A DNA stretch of 64,000 nucleotides from Poriferisodalis sp965226645 (GCA_965226645.1 CBDDDL010000004.1:1240001-1304000), one strand, 5' to 3'. Shown: positions 27,566 to 36,651, counted from the stretch's first letter. Translations and numbers: made by a program. Notes: generated from the letters alone by a model not told the origin.

Positions 27566-28162
27566 GTGAATGCAGGCCCGATGACGAAGCCGGATGGCGA
27601 CAACAACGTCGCCGCTGATCCGGACGGCGCGCCCAGGGACGCGCTCGGCGCCGCTTCCGCACGGATCGCGCGATTCGACGCGACGGTGGATCGTTGGTGG
27701 CAAGTACTGCGCGGGCAGACGATTGTGGACCGCGTCATGTACAGCGCGTCCAACGTCGGCGAGTTCAGTCAGCTATGGCACGTGCTGGGCGCCGCGCGGG
27801 CGCTCTCCCCACGCCGTCAGGTTTCGGACGCATTCCGGTTCAGCGCGCTGATGGCACTCGAATCGCTCGTTGTGAACCAAGGCATCAAGCGCCTGTTCGC
27901 GCGGCGGCGCCCGGGCTCTGCTTCAGAGAATCCGACGCGGCACCCGCTGCGCCAGCCGATTACTTCGAGCTTCCCGTCGGGCCATGCGTCCGCAGCATTC
28001 TGCGCGGCAGCAGTGCTGTCGCGCGGTTCGCGGCTCGGGCCGTTGTACCGCGTCCTGGCCACGATCGTGGCGGTCTCACGCATCCACGTGCGGCTGCACC
28101 ACGCGAGCGATGTGATCGCAGGCGCGTTGGTCGGCGAGATCTTCGGTCGCATCGCCGCCTGA
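27566..28162 (+). CDS. PAP2-superfamily phosphatase (acidic, membrane-associated)
   Basis: 198 residues, GTG start 16 bases after the LysM gene. All three PAP2 motifs are present: KRLFARRRP (KX6RP), SSFPSGHAS, and SRIHVRLHHASD (SRX5HX3D), which supply the phosphate pocket and nucleophilic His. Membrane segments are moderate in hydrophobicity. Likely substrates are lipid phosphates such as undecaprenyl or phosphatidic acid phosphates. Its TGA is the first triplet of a four-unit tandem repeat. Confidence 0.88.
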   Translation: MNAGPMTKPDGDNNVAADPDGAPRDALGAASARIARFDATVDRWWQVLRGQTIVDRVMYSASNVGEFSQLWHVLGAARALSPRRQVSDAFRFSALMALESLVVNQGIKRLFARRRPGSASENPTRHPLRQPITSSFPSGHASAAFCAAAVLSRGSRLGPLYRVLATIVAVSRIHVRLHHASDVIAGALVGEIFGRIAA

Positions 28163-28264
28163 TGCGCGCTGATCGCGCCCGTGTCTGATGCGCGCTGATC
28201 GCGCCCGTGTCTGATGCGACGCTGATCGCGCCCGTGTCTGATGCGACGCTGATCGCGCCCGTGA
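28160..28264. repeat. Four tandem 26/27-bp units filling a convergent gap
   Basis: Units start at 28160, 28186, 28212 and 28239. The first two are identical 26-mers; the latter two have one extra base (GCGACGCTG for GCGCGCTG), and the last diverges at its end. Unit 1 begins with the PAP2 stop TGA, and the array ends at the stop of the opposing gene (28265). No unique spacers occur, so this is not a CRISPR array. Confidence 0.95.
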
Positions 28265-28492
28265 TCAGGCCCGAGCGACGCCGCTGGCGCCCTTGGAGCT
28301 GACGACAGTCAACTCTTCGGAGTCATTGCTGCGGCGCAGCAGCGTGCGGACGTCGAGCAGCACATCGGTGATCTCGCCCGACGACACCAGTTCGCGATGC
28401 AAGAAGTCGCCCAGCGCACTGTCGATGACCTGGAGCGCGTCGGCGATGATCCGGGGCTCGGCTGTCCGAGTCGGTTCCGTGGTCTCGGTCAT
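28265..28492 (-). CDS. Small protein of unknown function
   Basis: 75 residues from the ATG at 28492 (a 99-residue reading from 28564 is possible). The sequence is IIADALQVIDSALGDFLHRELVSSGEITDVLLDVRTLL: an amphipathic all-helical core with a short polar tail. No Cys, signal or membrane segment. I do not recognise it. Codon bias and helical periodicity suggest a real cytoplasmic protein. Divergent from the LLM gene. Confidence 0.65.
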   Translation of the reverse strand: MTETTEPTRTAEPRIIADALQVIDSALGDFLHRELVSSGEITDVLLDVRTLLRRSNDSEELTVVSSKGASGVARA

Positions 28493-28661
28493 CTGCGCTG
28501 TCTCCCAACGCTCGACGCAGGTTGAACCTGCGCAACTGGCTGTGCGGCTCACCCTATCCCGCATATGTCGCTCGGCACCGTCAGTTCACCGAACCTTCAC
28601 ACAACGGCATGACCCCCTCCGGCGACAAGCCTCAGTGCGTCCACGGGTACGGTGCGCCGCC

Positions 28662-29666
28662 ATGAGCACGACTGCAGAATTTCAACGCCCCCCCTCGGGT
28701 GTCACGTTCGGAAGCCTCGGCGCACTCGGACCTGCCGCTGTCATCGACATCGCGCAGGTAGCGCAGGCGCAGGGCTACTCCTCGATCTGGACCGTCGAGG
28801 CCACTGGCACCGACGCGTTCTCGATGCTCGGCGCCGTCGCCCACGCAGCACCGGGTCTCGACTTGGCCACGGGCATCATTCCCATTCAGCTGCGCGATCC
28901 GACGCTCGTTGCGATGACGGCGGCCACCCTGGGGTCACTGAACCCCGATCGCGATGTGCTCGTCGGTCTGGGGGTGTCGGCGCCAGGCATTCTGCGTCAG
29001 CACGGCCATGCGCCCCCCGAGCGACCCATCGCGATGATGCGTGAATACGTGACCCTCCTGCGCGAGTGCCTGAGCGGCGAATCAGTGACCTTCGAGGGTG
29101 ACTTCTGGTCGGTCCGCCGGTTCCGCCTGGGCGTGCGATTGGGCGAGCGCCGTCCCAAGATCGTGCTGGCAGCGCTCAATCCGCAAATGCTGCGCTTGGC
29201 CGGCGAGATTGCCGATGGCGTCTTGCTCAACTACGTGCCGGCATCACATGTGCGCAGCGTTGTGGCCGAGGTACGCAAGGGTGGCGACGCGCAGATCATC
29301 TGCTACGTCCACGCAGCCGCGGGAGTGCTGGAGCGATCGGCGCGCTCAGCCCAACGCGACCTCGTCAACTACGTAATGGCCGACGGCTACGCCAACGCCT
29401 TCCGAGCGGCGGGGTTCACCGCCGAGGTGGACGAGGCGCGCGCACGCCAGGCCGAACGGGACCGCGAAGGCGCGCTCGCTGCCATCTCGAACGAGATGAT
29501 CCAGGCGATCGACTTCATTGGGACACCCGACGAGATCGGCGCATTCGCACGGACCTACGTCGAGGCGGGGGTGGAATACCCGGTGCTGATGCCCTTGCCG
29601 TGGGGTGACGACCGCCGCGCCGTGACCCAGGAGACGATGGAGGCCTTTGCAGGTGCGTTCGACTGA
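28662..29666 (+). CDS. LLM-class (F420-type) oxidoreductase
   Basis: 334 residues. Luciferase-like TIM-barrel features are AQAQGYSSIWTVEATGTDAF, APGLDLATGIIPIQLRDP, MTAATLGSLNPDRDVLVGLGVSAPG, and EFVTLL-like REYVTLLRECLSGESVTFEGDFW. The family reduces or oxidises diverse substrates with F420H2 or FMN; in actinobacteria most such proteins are F420-dependent. The substrate is unknown. The start at 28662 was chosen by alignment of the first strand; no strong Shine-Dalgarno is visible. Confidence 0.86.
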   Translation: MSTTAEFQRPPSGVTFGSLGALGPAAVIDIAQVAQAQGYSSIWTVEATGTDAFSMLGAVAHAAPGLDLATGIIPIQLRDPTLVAMTAATLGSLNPDRDVLVGLGVSAPGILRQHGHAPPERPIAMMREYVTLLRECLSGESVTFEGDFWSVRRFRLGVRLGERRPKIVLAALNPQMLRLAGEIADGVLLNYVPASHVRSVVAEVRKGGDAQIICYVHAAAGVLERSARSAQRDLVNYVMADGYANAFRAAGFTAEVDEARARQAERDREGALAAISNEMIQAIDFIGTPDEIGAFARTYVEAGVEYPVLMPLPWGDDRRAVTQETMEAFAGAFD

Positions 29667-29696
29667 GCGCTCCGCAGCGCCATGCCCGGCGGGGCG

Positions 29697-30350
29697 TCAG
29701 CCAGCTGTTGCGACCCCCACCGGACACGTCTGGCCGGTGCTGCCCAAACCGCAGTAGCCCCACGGGACCTTCTGCAGGTACTGCTGGTGATAGTCCTCGG
29801 CGTAATAGAAGGGCCCGGCTAAGCAGATCTCGGTAGTGATGCGACCCAGTCCGGCTCGGTCGAGCACCGCCTGGAACATGTCCCGCGACGAGGTGACGAG
29901 CGCCAGCTCGTCTTCGTCTGCCACATAGATGCCCGAGCGGTACTGGGTGCCGATGTCATTGCCCTGCCGCATGCCCTGTGTGGGGTCGTGGCCCTCCCAG
30001 AACGCCTTCAGCATGGCCTCACAACTTGTGACGGCCGGATCGAACACGGCGAGCACGGCTTCGGTGTGGCCGGTGTGACCCGAGCAAACCTCTTCGTAGC
30101 TGGGATTCGGAGTGGCGCCGCCGGCGTAGCCCACGGCCGTGGTGTACACGCCGGGTAGCTGCCAGAAGATCCGCTCGGCGCCCCAGAAGCAGCCCATGCC
30201 GACCACGAGGTGCCCGAATCCCTCGGGAAACGGCGGTGTCATCGGCGTGCCGAGCACGGTGTGGGCCCCAGCCACTGGCACTGGCTGGCTCCGTCCGGGC
30301 AGTGCCCGATCCGGTTCGGGTATCTCCAGCTTCTTGGACCACAGCGCCAC
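29697..30350 (-). CDS. msrA: Peptide methionine sulfoxide reductase MsrA
   Basis: 217 residues, GTG start preceded by GAGGAGAG. Catalytic GMGCFWGAE motif near residue 52, then VGYAGGATPNPSYEEVCSG and EGHDPTQGMRQGNDIGTQYRS. The C-terminal CGLGSTGQTCPV carries two resolving Cys, as in thioredoxin-recycled three-Cys MsrA. A 35-residue N-terminal extension precedes the domain. It repairs Met-S-sulfoxide in oxidised proteins. Divergent from the dehydratase operon that begins at 30531. Confidence 0.95.
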   Translation of the reverse strand: MALWSKKLEIPEPDRALPGRSQPVPVAGAHTVLGTPMTPPFPEGFGHLVVGMGCFWGAERIFWQLPGVYTTAVGYAGGATPNPSYEEVCSGHTGHTEAVLAVFDPAVTSCEAMLKAFWEGHDPTQGMRQGNDIGTQYRSGIYVADEDELALVTSSRDMFQAVLDRAGLGRITTEICLAGPFYYAEDYHQQYLQKVPWGYCGLGSTGQTCPVGVATAG

Positions 30351-30530
30351 GATGCTCTCCTCTTCGAGGGACCTGTTTCGAGAGTCTGCCGACGCTGCTC
30401 CGGCTGGCGATCAATCACCTTTCCGAAACTGCATCGGCGCGGAATCCCGCTAACTGCACGCTACTTCGGCGCTGTCGAGCGCGGATGTCGCCCCGCGCAA
30501 CAGCGAAGCGAGTCGCGTAGTGTCAGGCGC

Positions 30531-31022
30531 GTGAGCGAATCGTTGATCCCCGAAGAATCGCTGGCGCGCGTGGGCGAGGTGCTGTCAGGCCCGGTGACCG
30601 TGGTCATCGATCAGCGTGAGGCGCAGCGCTATGCATACGCCGTCGGCGACGAGAATCCCATCTACTTCGACGCCGAGGCCGCGCAGGCCGCCGGCTATCG
30701 CACGCTCGTGGCGCCGCCGACGTATGTCACACATGCGGTGGTGCAGCCAAGGACCGCATCAGACCTTCGCACCGACGGCCTGTACCGCGCCGGAACCGGG
30801 GTGCGACTGCTGGTGAACCGGGTGATGTTCGGCGGCGAGGAATGGGACTTCATCGAGCCGGTGTGCATCGGTGACGAGATCACCGCCACCGCGCGACTTG
30901 CCGCACTCGACCAGAAGCAGGGAAGCAAGGGGCCATTTGTGCGCCAGGTGCGCGAGACCACGTTCGTCAACCAATTCGGCACCGAAGTCGCCCGCTCACG
31001 CCAAATAGGAATCGCTAGATGA
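30531..31022 (+). CDS. FAS1-like/MaoC N-terminal dehydratase subunit
   Basis: 163 residues, GTG start. A single hot-dog domain: VVIDQREAQRYAYAVGDENPIYFDAEAAQAAGYRTLVAPPTY is the N-terminal MaoC pattern in which the catalytic His is absent or shifted. GLYRAGTGVRLLVNRVMFGGEEWDF and IGDEITATARLAAL follow. Such subunits pair with a catalytic MaoC subunit, as in mycobacterial HadA with HadB. The partner is encoded next. The pair would dehydrate a hydroxyacyl-CoA or -ACP. Confidence 0.85.
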   Translation: MSESLIPEESLARVGEVLSGPVTVVIDQREAQRYAYAVGDENPIYFDAEAAQAAGYRTLVAPPTYVTHAVVQPRTASDLRTDGLYRAGTGVRLLVNRVMFGGEEWDFIEPVCIGDEITATARLAALDQKQGSKGPFVRQVRETTFVNQFGTEVARSRQIGIAR

Positions 31023-31070
31023 CCCGGCAGACACGGATCGCTAGATGACCCAACAGACACGGATCTCAAG
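31011..31070. repeat. 26-bp tandem duplication across a stop/start junction
   Basis: Units 31011-31036 and 31037-31062 differ at two bases and are followed by a partial third copy (ATCTCAAGATGAGC) that contains the ATG of the next gene. Each unit holds the last codons and the TGA of the upstream gene. Confidence 0.9.
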
Positions 31071-31514
31071 ATGAGCACAACCACCAGCGATGTCACTACG
31101 GCACCGAAGCTCGCCGACCTCGCCGTCGGCGACGAGCTGCCCGCCATGCACAAGTTCCCCGACGAGGCGCAGCTGTTCCTCTACAGCGCGGCGAGCCACA
31201 ACCCGCATCGCATCCACTACGACCGCGAATACGCCCGCTTCGAGGGTCATGAGGATCTTCTTGTGCATGGCCCGCTGCAGGGCGCATGGCTGACGCAGTA
31301 CGTCACCGACTGGGCTGGATCCCACGGCCGCCTTCTGGGCGTCACCTGGCAGAACCGCGCCAGCGGGCTGGCAGGCGAGGAGCTGGTGTATTCGGGCACC
31401 GTGACCTCGGTGGATCCCGAAACCGGAGTCGTCGAGCTGGAGATCGTCGAGCGCACCTCCGACGGGCGAGTGCTCATGCCGGCGACGGCACGGGTCAGAC
31501 TGCCGACCGCTTGA
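31071..31514 (+). CDS. MaoC-family dehydratase, catalytic subunit
   Basis: 147 residues. One hot-dog domain with the catalytic His/Asp region YSAASHNPHRIHYDREYARFEGH followed by DLLVHGPLQGAWLTQYVTDW. It complements the FAS1-like subunit just upstream, so the two probably form a heterodimeric (3R)-hydroxyacyl-thioester dehydratase. The ATG lies within the partial third copy of the 26-bp duplication. Confidence 0.87.
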   Translation: MSTTTSDVTTAPKLADLAVGDELPAMHKFPDEAQLFLYSAASHNPHRIHYDREYARFEGHEDLLVHGPLQGAWLTQYVTDWAGSHGRLLGVTWQNRASGLAGEELVYSGTVTSVDPETGVVELEIVERTSDGRVLMPATARVRLPTA

Positions 31515-31531
31515 ACGCCGACCGCTTGAAC
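31502..31531. repeat. 15-bp tandem duplication across the MaoC stop codon
   Basis: GCCGACCGCTTGAAC occurs at 31502-31516 and again, identically, at 31517-31531; each copy carries a TGA. The first is the real MaoC stop (31512-31514). Confidence 0.92.
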
Positions 31532-31545
31532 GAAGGGAATTCGCC

Positions 31546-32457
31546 ATGAAGATCGCTGTCGACTTTCCGTCCATTGCCTTCCGGGAGGGGCCACAACGCG
31601 TGCTGGACCTCGCGAAGGCAATCGAGGACTTGGGCTACGACGAGATCGCTGCGTTCGACCACGTCGTGATGGGTCATCCAGGCGAGGGCCGTTACACCAT
31701 CTACCCCGCGAACATGCCGATTCTCGAAGCGCTGATGCTGCTCGCCAACGTGGCGGCGGTGACCGAGCGGGTGACGCTGTCGATCGAGGTGCTGGTGCTG
31801 CCCCAGCGCCAGCCGGTGCTGGTCGCCAAGCAGATTTCGACGCTGGACACGCTGTCAGCCGGCCGGGTGCGCCTCGGCATCGGCGTGGGCTGGCAGGACT
31901 CCGAATACGACGCTCTCGAAGAGGATTTCAGCACACGTGGCAAGCGCATGGACGAGGCCATCGACCTCATGCGCACGTACTGGGCGGGAGGTCGCATCGA
32001 GTTCTCCGGCGATTACTACAACAGCCACGACATGGGCATGGAGCCGGTCTCCCCGCAGGGCGCAGCCATTCCGCTGTGGATCGGCGGCGACAGCCCTGCA
32101 GCCCTGCGCCGCACGGCCCAGAAGGGTGATGGCTGGATGGCCTCAGGCGTCAGCGACGAGCGAGCGCTCGAATGCATGAGCGAGATCCGGCGCCGCGCCG
32201 AAGAGGACTTCGGGCGCGATCCTGCGTCGATCGGGATGCAGCTCATGCTGGCACCACCGCCGCGCACCGATGCCGACAAGGGCTTTTACGGAGATCTCGA
32301 TGCGATCGGCGAGCGGGCCGCGATCCTCGCCGCGATGGGCTTCGACTGGACGTCAGTGAACGTCACGGCAATCTTCCAGGCCGGTTCGCGTTCGGTGGAT
32401 GCCATGATCGAGCGGCTCGGCGAGATTCAAGAGCGCATCCGAGCCGAAGCGGGCTGA
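31546..32457 (+). CDS. LLM-class oxidoreductase (F420-type, TIGR03619-like)
   Basis: 303 residues; AAGGGA lies about 9 bases before the ATG. AKAIEDLGYDEIAAFDHVV, VTLSIEVLVLPQRQPVLVAKQ, STLDTLSAGRVRLGIGVGW and EEDFSTRGKRMDEAIDLMR are strongly conserved across the family. IPLWIGGDSPAALRRTAQKGDGWM supplies the cofactor phosphate loop. Probably F420-dependent. Expressed with the dehydratase pair upstream and a mycothiol-type enzyme downstream, suggesting one catabolic operon of unknown substrate. Confidence 0.88.
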   Translation: MKIAVDFPSIAFREGPQRVLDLAKAIEDLGYDEIAAFDHVVMGHPGEGRYTIYPANMPILEALMLLANVAAVTERVTLSIEVLVLPQRQPVLVAKQISTLDTLSAGRVRLGIGVGWQDSEYDALEEDFSTRGKRMDEAIDLMRTYWAGGRIEFSGDYYNSHDMGMEPVSPQGAAIPLWIGGDSPAALRRTAQKGDGWMASGVSDERALECMSEIRRRAEEDFGRDPASIGMQLMLAPPPRTDADKGFYGDLDAIGERAAILAAMGFDWTSVNVTAIFQAGSRSVDAMIERLGEIQERIRAEAG

Positions 32458-32512
32458 AGCGCCGAGATTTCACGATACGACCACCTCAACGACACACCGC
32501 AGGACAGGCACC

Positions 32513-33301
32513 ATGAGCGATCCACAACTCATCATCGACAACTTGAAGACGTGCTGGGCGAGCTGCCGCGAGCTCTACGGCTCGCTCGAGGGCGACCAGT
32601 GGAATGTCGGTTCGCACTGCCCGGACTGGACGGTCAAGGGTGTGCTCGCGCACCAGGTCTCGGTTGAGCAAGCGCTGTCGGGCTGGCTTCCCGAGTCGGT
32701 CGAGACACCTCACCCGTTCGGCGGAATTCCCGACTTGTTCGCGGCGGCAATGGCTATGGACGGTTCCGAGCTCGTCGCGCTTGCGGACGAGACGTGGGCC
32801 GCACGGGCGGGACAGCTTGAGGCGCTCGATGACGAGGTGTTCGCCCGCGGGTCGATTACGCCCGTCGGCCCGGGCACGTACGCGCGATTCATGGCGATCC
32901 GCGAATTCGATCACTGGATGCACGAACGTGACTGCCGCACACCGCTCGGTCTTCCGACCGACAACGGCGGACCCGCTGCCGAGATGGCCCTCACCGAAGT
33001 TCACCTGTCGATCGGCTACATCGCCGGCAAGAAGGTGGGGCTACCCGACGGCGCCACGATGCGCTTCGAGATCACCGGCGCGGTCGAGCGCGACATCTAT
33101 GCCGCAGTCGAGGGCCGCGCCCGCGAAGTTGACCACGTCGACGATCCGACTGTCACCCTGCACTGCGACTCGATGTCGTTCATGGATCTCACCTGCGGCC
33201 GCATCGACCCCGAGGGCCCCATTGCCGCGGGTCTGGTGAGCTGGTCTGGCGATGAGCAGATCGGAGCGTACGCCGCCCGGAATCTGCGCTTCACGATGTA
33301 G
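32513..33301 (+). CDS. Maleylpyruvate isomerase-family (DinB fold) protein
   Basis: 262 residues. HCPDWTVKGVLAHQVSVEQAL, GPGTYARFMAIREFDHWMHERD and LSIGYIAGKKVGLP give the three-His metal site of the DinB/mycothiol-dependent maleylpyruvate isomerase fold. The C-terminal domain (VERDIYAAVEGRAREVDHVDDPTVTLHCDS) is the SCP2-like extension of actinobacterial members. It probably uses a thiol cofactor for isomerisation, transfer or detoxification. It follows the LLM gene by 55 bases and is likely in the same operon. Confidence 0.85.
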   Translation: MSDPQLIIDNLKTCWASCRELYGSLEGDQWNVGSHCPDWTVKGVLAHQVSVEQALSGWLPESVETPHPFGGIPDLFAAAMAMDGSELVALADETWAARAGQLEALDDEVFARGSITPVGPGTYARFMAIREFDHWMHERDCRTPLGLPTDNGGPAAEMALTEVHLSIGYIAGKKVGLPDGATMRFEITGAVERDIYAAVEGRAREVDHVDDPTVTLHCDSMSFMDLTCGRIDPEGPIAAGLVSWSGDEQIGAYAARNLRFTM

Positions 33302-33384
33302 CTCGGTAACTCGAGGCGGTTGCTGCCGCCGCATAATCAATTTCCCAACCGACAACCCCACTGCGACAAGCAAGGAGCACACCG

Positions 33385-33807
33385 ATGCCAGAAACCTCAC
33401 TGCCAGTACGGCACCTGTTCAGCATGGCGATCGATGCCGACCTGTCCAGCGCAACCCGCATCAAGGGCGGTCCCTTCGGCAGCCGCATGATCGCCTCGGT
33501 CGACAGCGGCACCATCACCGGCGAACGCATCAATGGCACGATCCTCGGCCCGTCGGGAGACTGGCTGTACCGCTGGGCCGACGGAACTATGCATCTCGAC
33601 GTGCGCATTTCGATCCGCACCGACGACGGCACCGACATCTTGATGGAGTACCAGGGCAAGATCGTGGAGGACGGCACGCCCCGCTCCGCGCCGACGTTCC
33701 AGACGTCGATGGACGGCGACTACGCCTGGCTGAACAAAATCCAGGCGATCGGCATCGGCTCGTTCCCCGAAGGCAAGCTCGTCTACGAGGTCTACGAGCT
33801 GCTGTAG
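33385..33807 (+). CDS. DUF3237-family protein
   Basis: 140 residues. PVRHLFSMAIDADL, GTITGERINGTILGPSGDWLYRWADGTMHLDVR and ILMEYQGKIV match the small beta-barrel DUF3237 family, whose function is not established. No signal peptide. An AAGGAG-type ribosome site precedes the ATG. Members often lie near degradation genes, as here. Confidence 0.85.
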   Translation: MPETSLPVRHLFSMAIDADLSSATRIKGGPFGSRMIASVDSGTITGERINGTILGPSGDWLYRWADGTMHLDVRISIRTDDGTDILMEYQGKIVEDGTPRSAPTFQTSMDGDYAWLNKIQAIGIGSFPEGKLVYEVYELL

Positions 33808-33842
33808 CCACCGGGGTCCGAACCGGCTCGCGGCGGCGGCGC

Positions 33843-35408
33843 TCAGGCCGCTGCGGGGCGCTTGCGGGGGTAGGCAAGTCCCATGAGCGGGATGCAGAGC
33901 GCCTGCAGACCGCCGAGCAGCAGCCACAGCCAGTTGTAGAGGTGCACCTCGTGGGCGCCGCCCAGAATTGCGATGGACACAGCCACGCCGATGCCGCCGA
34001 CGCTGTACCGCAGCGATTGATGCACGCCGTTCGCGGTCGCGATGGAGGCCGGCTCGATATCCGCGAGTGCTGCGGAGTTCAGGTGGCTGGCCAGCACGCC
34101 CATGCCCAGGCCGAAGAACACGGTCGCCGGGAAGAACGCAAACCAGAAGCGCACGTTCTCGTCCAAGAAGAACAGCAGCCACAGATGGCCGCAGGTGGCG
34201 ATCAACGAAGCCAAGGCCATCATCCCCCGAAACCCGTGCTTGTCGGCCCAGCGACCGCCGAGTACCGCCATGACCGCTGAGATGATGGGGGCCGGGGTAA
34301 ACGCCAGGCCGACGGCCCACAGGCTGTAGTCCCAAACCCCCACCAAGTACTGCGGCCACAGGAACCAGCTTGTGAAGGCTCCGACCATCGCCAACGACAC
34401 CGCCATGTTGGCGACGGCGAAGCTGCGAACCCGGAAGAGCCGTGGATCGAAGAGGGGCTCGTCGTGGCCAGCCGAGCGCCACAGGAACAGTGGCAGCAGC
34501 ACCACGGCACCGACAAAACATGCGAGCGTGCTGACCGATCCCCATCCCCATTGGCGCCCCTGCAAGGTTGCCAGCACGATCAGGAACACTGCGCTGCTCC
34601 CCATTGCGACGCCCAGCAGGTCCAGCGGCCGGCTGCGATCGGGTTTCGCTGTCTCTTGGAGAAACCACAGAGAACCCATGAAGGCCAGCGCAGCGATCGG
34701 CGCAATTGCGAGGTACACCCAGCGCCAGTTCGCGATTTCCAGGATTCCCGCAGCCATGCCAGGAGCCAAGCCCGATGCCGCCATGCCCGCCGAAGCCCAG
34801 ATTCCGATGACGCTGGCTTGGCGCGCTTTGGGAAACTGCGGCAGCACGAGCGCAAGTGAGGAAGGCACGGTCAGCGCCCCGCACAGCCCCTGCACCACGC
34901 GGGCGACGAGAAGCAATTCGATGCCGGGCGCCAGCCCTGCTGCAATCGATGACACGAACAGGCCCAGCACGCCGATTCGGAACACCACGAGGCGGCCATA
35001 GCGATCGGCGAGACGGCCGCCCACGATGATGGTGGAAGAGAATGCGATCGCATAGCCGCTCACGATCCAACCGGTGACCGCCCCGGAGATGCCCGGAAAG
35101 GCCCGCACGATGTCGGGGAACGCAACGTTCGTCACCGTGACGTTGACGGTGCCGAGCACGAACGCCAGCGAACCGGTGGCGAGCGCTAGCCGTGCTCGAC
35201 TCGAGACGCGTTCGTCAGCATGGCCTTGCGGGTGCGGCGTCGGCGTCGGCGTCGGGCGAACCGGCGCAATGCGCTCGATGCGTGGCGGGAAGGCGACGCC
35301 CGCGCGGCGTGCCGCGACGATCGGCGTCAGGCGCGGCGCGCCGTCAGCAAATCGGAGTCGGAAGGCCTGCGGTGCGGGGTTCGACTCTGAAGCGGGTTCC
35401 TCAGTCAT
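33843..35408 (-). CDS. MFS transporter, DHA2 (EmrB/QacA) type
   Basis: 521 residues from the ATG at 35408. A ~70-residue cytoplasmic N-terminus rich in Arg and Pro (PTPTPTPHPQG) precedes about 14 membrane segments. The loop GGRLADRYGRLVVFRIGVLG is the MFS motif A; a second copy LGGRWADKHGFRGM starts the other half. VGLCG-like QGLCGALTVPSSLALVL is motif C, typical of proton-driven exporters. The ATG overlaps the stop of the enolase-superfamily gene (ATGACTGA), so translation is coupled and the substrate may be related. Confidence 0.88.
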   Translation of the reverse strand: MTEEPASESNPAPQAFRLRFADGAPRLTPIVAARRAGVAFPPRIERIAPVRPTPTPTPHPQGHADERVSSRARLALATGSLAFVLGTVNVTVTNVAFPDIVRAFPGISGAVTGWIVSGYAIAFSSTIIVGGRLADRYGRLVVFRIGVLGLFVSSIAAGLAPGIELLLVARVVQGLCGALTVPSSLALVLPQFPKARQASVIGIWASAGMAASGLAPGMAAGILEIANWRWVYLAIAPIAALAFMGSLWFLQETAKPDRSRPLDLLGVAMGSSAVFLIVLATLQGRQWGWGSVSTLACFVGAVVLLPLFLWRSAGHDEPLFDPRLFRVRSFAVANMAVSLAMVGAFTSWFLWPQYLVGVWDYSLWAVGLAFTPAPIISAVMAVLGGRWADKHGFRGMMALASLIATCGHLWLLFFLDENVRFWFAFFPATVFFGLGMGVLASHLNSAALADIEPASIATANGVHQSLRYSVGGIGVAVSIAILGGAHEVHLYNWLWLLLGGLQALCIPLMGLAYPRKRPAAA

Positions 35409-36651
35409 CGCCCGCCGGGGGGCGGCGCTCGCGCAGGCCGCTGAGCCTCGGCGGGTGGGCCGCGAGCGCCTCTTCGATGGGCTCGGTGCCCCAGCCGGGC
35501 GCGTCGCCGAGCACCAAGTGGCCGTCGACATAGTCCGGCGCGAGGGTCACGATCTCGTCGTCCCAGGCGATCCGGTCGATGTCGGTCTCCATGATGATGA
35601 TGTTTGGCGTCGCCGCCGCCCAGTGGGCATTCATCATGGTGGCGAGATGCCCATAGAAGTTGTGCGGGGCAACACTGTGGCCCATTCCGTCGGCCATCGC
35701 GGCCATCTTGGAGGACTGCCAGAAGCCGTTCCAGATGCCGTCGATGATCGGCACGTCGAGCGATCCGGCCTGCAGGTAGGGGTACAGCTCGCGCACGCCG
35801 AACAGAGATTCTCCCCCACTGATCGTGCAGCCCGCCTTCGAGCGGATGTGTGCCATCGCGTCGGGATGGTCCGAATCGATCTCGATCCAGAACAGTCCGA
35901 AATCGGCGAGCTCGCGCACGATGCGGGCGTATCCCTCAGTGCGGGCGTTCCAGTTCAGGTCAAGCAGGATGTCCATCTCGTCGCCGGCGCCGTCCCGGAA
36001 GGCTTGAAGGTTCGCTCGGATCTCGCCGATGAGCTCGCGCGACACGTTCAGCTCGGGGGCGAACGGAGTGCCGAAGCCCGGCAGCCAGCCACGCAGCCCG
36101 TCGGGCGTCTGGCGGAAGATGTTGGTCTTGAGCGCCGTGAAGCCTCGCTCGGCAACCTCGGCGCCGAGCGCCCGGACGCCGTCGAGGTCGGTGATCCGGT
36201 TGCCGTAGATGTGCGGGAGGTTGATCCTCCACGTCCCGCAATGTGACCAGTACACACGGATGCGGTCGCGCACCTTTCCGCCCAGCAGGTCGTAGCAGGG
36301 CACGCCCAGGGTGCGAGCTTTGGCATCAAGCAGGGCATTTTCGATGGCCCCGAGCGCCTCGCCGATGATGCCGCTCGCCGCCTGGCGGGTACGGGCAAAG
36401 AGGTACTGGTAGACGGGCTCGTGCTCGAAGACTGATCGGCCGATGACCAGCGGTGCCAGAGCCTCGATTGCGGTGGTGAGGCCGGGCGAGGAGAAGCCCT
36501 CGTCGTACTCGGCCCAGCCAACGACGCCGTCTGCGGTGGTGATCTTCAAGAAGTAGTAGTTCCGCCACGCCGCGTCGCACGACAGCGTCTCGATGCGCTC
36601 GACCACCGTTCCGCGGTCGGCGGAACCACTGCTCGATGCGACGTCAGCCAT
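35401..36651 (-). CDS. Enolase-superfamily (mandelate racemase-like) enzyme
   Basis: 416 residues; ATG preceded by AAGGAG. The capping domain is followed by a barrel with FTALKTNIFR (Lys base), ILLDLNWNA, FWIEIDSDH and ISGGESLFG (three metal ligands), and SVAPHNFYGHLA (His). A mandelate racemase/muconate-lactonizing subgroup member, probably a sugar-acid dehydratase or racemase; the exact substrate is unknown. Co-translated with the MFS transporter and divergent from the TauD gene. Confidence 0.88.
   Translation of the reverse strand: MADVASSSGSADRGTVVERIETLSCDAAWRNYYFLKITTADGVVGWAEYDEGFSSPGLTTAIEALAPLVIGRSVFEHEPVYQYLFARTRQAASGIIGEALGAIENALLDAKARTLGVPCYDLLGGKVRDRIRVYWSHCGTWRINLPHIYGNRITDLDGVRALGAEVAERGFTALKTNIFRQTPDGLRGWLPGFGTPFAPELNVSRELIGEIRANLQAFRDGAGDEMDILLDLNWNARTEGYARIVRELADFGLFWIEIDSDHPDAMAHIRSKAGCTISGGESLFGVRELYPYLQAGSLDVPIIDGIWNGFWQSSKMAAMADGMGHSVAPHNFYGHLATMMNAHWAAATPNIIIMETDIDRIAWDDEIVTLAPDYVDGHLVLGDAPGWGTEPIEEALAAHPPRLSGLRERRPPAGDD

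Noticed and set aside
28160..28264. CRISPR-like array
   Set aside because: Units are contiguous 26/27-mers without unique spacers and without cas genes.
35370..35400. tRNA T-arm-like GGGTTCGACTC
   Set aside because: It lies inside the MFS coding region and no acceptor or anticodon stem fits around it.
35074..36246. 390-codon frame opposite the MFS and enolase-superfamily genes
   Set aside because: Antisense shadow; no recognisable protein features.
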